64,000 nucleotides of DNA from Lingula anatina (Eukaryota > Brachiopoda > Lingulata > Lingulida > Lingulidae). The stretch's first letter is position 1; every line of letters begins with the position of its first letter. The translations under genes and the position numbers were made by a program. The stretch is from the NCBI RefSeq assembly GCF_001039355.2, contig NW_019775408.1, positions 296,144 through 360,143 of the forward strand, in the 5' to 3' direction. The notes below the pieces were generated by a model, which saw only the letters and a list, made by a program, of their open reading frames with translations, made no database searches and was not told where the DNA came from. This document shows, in pieces, positions 61,049 to 64,000 of this stretch.

Positions 61049-61209
61049 CAGTGGCGGTTAGAGGGGGGATCAGGGGGGGTCCTGACCCCCTCCTCCGGTT
61101 TCTGAAAATTATATTGCACCAATAGGGGGCCTATTCCCCTCTTGAAATTAGAATTTTGGCTGACTAAATTATAACTTTAAATCGTACAAAAGGGCGCCGT
61201 ATGCTCTCC

Positions 61210-61243
<34 letters not shown>

Positions 61244-61369
61244 AAAATTAGGGGTCCTTCAGCAGGTCCGGAACCCAACACCAAGGGGGCGATAGTCAGC
61301 TTTGCATCAGAGGCCTGTCGTTCCGGCCCCCCCCCCCCCCCCCCTTAAAATATTTCCGGATCCGCCCCT
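61049..61369. mobile_element. MITE, same family as 18986-19261, inverted orientation
   Basis: Starts CAGTGGCGGTTAGAGG and ends TTCCGGATCCGCCCCTA. Copy A has the empty site at about 53003-53012 (gaataatacgttgcattt). It contains a (CA)n run at about 61210-61238 and C-runs. Confidence 0.75.
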
Positions 61370-62149
61370 ATATAACTTTGCATTTACTTCAAACCTGCCA
61401 GATTATCCACCGCAAGAGAGAAGAATATACGGTGGCGCAACGAAAGGGAATGAAGAAGACCGTTAAAAGGATGGAATGCCATTTTGAGGCTTATGCCATT
61501 TTAACTCTGAGAAAAAAAAATTCCTCCTGTAATTGGTAGGCCTACCTATAGTTCTCTCGTATGAACGCAGATTTTCTGTTACAGGCGCTGTGCCTTCCTC
61601 CCCAGTTGCATCTGATTTCATATCATGTTGACTGTTTTAGAAGTCTTCGGGATTCGTCCATATTCATCTACAGTGATGGATAAAATACATAGCGATAACG
61701 GATACGACCAACATTTTGAGCATGAATGTAATGTGTCCGATTGCAGTTGGCCAAAAAAAAAAAATCAGTTACATGGATTCCACCAAAATGTAATTGTGGT
61801 GGAATTTATTGAAATTAACGTATCTAGAGATTGCCAAGGCATGGATCTACTATTTTACTTAGTTGACACCGAAAAAATATTTGTTCCTAAAATAAAGTCA
61901 CGATGTACGTTGCGCATGTAGATCTTCATTGCGTTAGTTGCGACGGAGAAAATGCGACATGAGTGCGAGGTCATCGCAAGTCATCCGTTCTTCAAGAGTG
62001 GAGATTCTGATAAACATAGTACTAGTAGAAGTACATGGGTACAAGAAGCGTCTTAATTCTAGAAGACAGGGAAGAAGATCAAAGGAGATATTGCAGCACT
62101 TGTAAGCTCGTTTGTGCATGACGTCAAGCTCAGGCCACTCGCAGATTGC

Positions 62150-62401
62150 ATGAGCTTATTTTCGGGGTTTGGCATCCGTTGTGGCTATTCAATCTTTGGT
62201 CGAAGCCTTTCTCCTTGTTTCAGTTTTACAAATAAACTGACAATGTCCACTAAGGTCAGTGGGAATGACCAGTCAGCCGGAGAGACGACTAGCCACAAAG
62301 GAAATTCAGATAGGGCCAAGTTTATAAACCAGGAGGTAGAGTGTCTCTGTTTGAGATATACTTTGCCATTGGTCTCAGCTGTGTCTTGCTTTAAGTTATG
62401 A
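62150..62401 (+). other. Open frame kept in both duplication copies (copy B); function unknown
   Basis: Partner of 53400-53652: MSLFSGFGIRCGYSIFGRSL, then GNSDRAKFINQEVECL kept identical, then a diverged end. No domain recognised. Confidence 0.3.
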
Positions 62402-63070
62402 AATGATATCTCAAAACTGTAAATAAAAATGATAAGGCATGGTTTTCGTGGTAGTAGTAGAAGAAGAATGCCCCCTTCTCTCTCTCTCTCTCTCTTATCA
62501 CAGAAAGGTATTATTTATGTTTGTATCCACTTAGTCAATGAAAAAAGGCTGGAGATCTTTATCAACCATACATAAACAATCTCGGTAAAAGATTGCCTGT
62601 GATTGTATTATTTCTGAACATAATACATCTGTTGTATACATCTAATTTCATTCTCAGGTAATAGGTGCTGGCAAGTGGATTTCTTTGAATAGAATCAAGT
62701 ACCAAGATCCGTCTGGGAGAGAGAGGTAGGACTCAAAGATAGTCCAAATAATCAAGAAGCCTCCAGCACTCATATAAATTTATGCTTTCTGATATTCACT
62801 ATTGTGCTAGAGACTGTAAATTAGTTGAAAGGTGAAAGTGAATTTCATTTTGTACCTTCACTGCAATTTTCCACCTTTAGGTATAGTGTAATTTTCTTTT
62901 AATTACCTCTCACCTTGCAATTAAGGTGCACATAGCTGGATATCTGTGGATTTTTTTATTTTTTGTAAAAGAAATTTATGTGATTGTAGTCTGTTACCGT
63001 GAACTATCTTTTCTTTTTGTACAGAACCATTACCAATAAGCTGGTTTAACTTTAAGCCATATTAAACTTG

Positions 63071-64000
63071 TAGAGAGTATGATTAGACCATACAGGTTAT
63101 ACAGGTTATGTTAAATTGCAGGACTGAGTTCAAGAAAATAAGTGGCATCAGGATCATGGTTTGAAAAACATTAATATGAGTTGACAAGTTTATAAAAGAT
63201 TGTGGAATATTTTCCGGGCGCATGTACTAGGAATATGCTACAAATAGTTGCAATTATTTCAATGGCTTTAAATATTGTCTTTTCAGAATATGGGAAGCAG
63301 TGTTCAGGACCACAAGGACAGAAAGGGCTTTAGATGGTGAAAAATCTTATGAATAGTACATTTTCCACACTCAATATATAACTGAACCATAGAGTACATT
63401 GTGATTTTAAACAAGCCTTTTGGGTTAGAATGAATGTTTTGAAGAAGGGGGTGGGTACGTGTGTGTAATTAATATTTTAAAGTTATGCAGTGAGCTTTAC
63501 ATAAGTGTCGGTTCAAGATAGAACATAACAAAAATTTGTATAAAGTTCAGTCTTCTTTTGGGGGATTTTATTCAACATATTTTATTTATATGAAATATAA
63601 ATCTTTAAAAGAAGTTTTTCCACAGTTATTGTATTGTATTGTATTGCTTGTATTCAAAGCTTTCCTAATTTTCTAGTAGGTATATGTCTTGGAATTTTGG
63701 TAAAATGCAATCATCACCTGACAGATTTTTTCTGCTTGTGTAACAGTTTTAAATATAATAATTAAATTTTAGTGTAGTATGATCTTTACTATGGTCTCAG
63801 AGCATTCAAATGTCTTGAGACTTAATTTTTCAGTTTGATGTTTCCTTTGGTAATACTGTCCATAATGCAAAAGTACTAAATGGGCTTATGATTATAAGTA
63901 ACTGCATTATATTTATATTAAAGAGCCCATACAGAATAGAAGATCCAAGGATCTTCTGATCCACTGATCAAATATGTCGGACCCAACATGAAAGAAGAGC
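63071..64000. other. Unique sequence beyond the duplication
   Basis: AT-rich with a short TATTG repeat at about 63629-63645. No exon, RNA gene or repeat family is supported. Confidence 0.4.

Larger units (their letters stand above)
54405..63070 (+). repeat. Tandem segmental duplication, copy B
   Basis: About 8.7 kb, collinear with 43780-54240. Relative to copy A it lacks about 2.4 kb holding GST exons 2-6 (A positions about 49962-52386; junction in B at about 60400). It has an inserted MITE with an assembly gap (56147-56858), a second MITE (61049-61369) and two extra blocks of about 165-190 bases near 61483-61675 and 61968-62135. Confidence 0.85.

Noticed and set aside
61625-61921. 98-codon frame downstream of the GST fragment
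   Set aside because: The matching part of copy A has a stop and lacks the first block, so the frame is not conserved. It is probably 3' UTR-derived.
1-64000. CRISPR arrays, bacterial operons, rRNA or tRNA genes
   Set aside because: The repeats are eukaryotic microsatellites and transposons. I found no regularly spaced repeats with unique spacers and no sequence I could fold confidently as a tRNA or rRNA.

Overview
This is a window of a eukaryotic (animal) nuclear genome. Genes are split by GT-AG introns, intergenic DNA is AT-rich and full of ATT, CT and CA microsatellites, and one assembly gap (N run) is present. The gene content is metazoan: ankyrin/SOCS-box proteins, a Golgi carbohydrate sulfotransferase, a mu-class glutathione S-transferase, fibrinogen-related and F-type lectins joined to PAN/Apple domains, and GNAT/YitH acyltransferases. 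It suggests a marine invertebrate, most likely a lophotrochozoan (mollusc or brachiopod type). That placement is an inference from gene families and repeat style, not from a database match.

Layout. 0.3-1.6 kb (+): ankyrin-SOCS box protein 1. 1.8-2.2 kb: LINE 3' fragment. 4.0-5.8 kb (-): lysine-rich type II membrane protein with three 46-residue repeats. 9.5-11 kb (+): carbohydrate sulfotransferase. 12.4-22.1 kb: three related GNAT/YitH genes (-, -, +), a relic first exon and a foldback element. 22.7 kb: a palindromic repeat that contains a complete hammerhead ribozyme motif on the minus strand (Penelope-like). 24.0-29.5 kb (-): two tandem PAN + fibrinogen-C genes. 31.1-34.8 kb: two convergent intronless genes for basic proteins of unknown function. 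37.6-41.5 kb (-): a four-exon ankyrin-SOCS box protein.

43.3-63 kb: a mu-class GST gene with eight coding exons carries an antisense F-type lectin-PAN gene inside its 7.3-kb first intron. Most of this locus is duplicated in tandem (about 43.8-54.2 and 54.4-63.1 kb). In the second copy the GST has lost exons 1-6. The two lectin copies have decayed in opposite ways: copy A keeps the PAN domain but has a changed fucose-binding motif; copy B keeps the full motif but has stop codons in the PAN exon. Transposons inserted after the duplication are visible because the other copy shows the empty site.

Together the genes look like a defence and detoxification neighbourhood (secreted lectins, GST, acyltransferases, two predicted Cul5 ligase receptors). 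No operon-like arrangement is expected, and I see no direct evidence that the genes act in one pathway.
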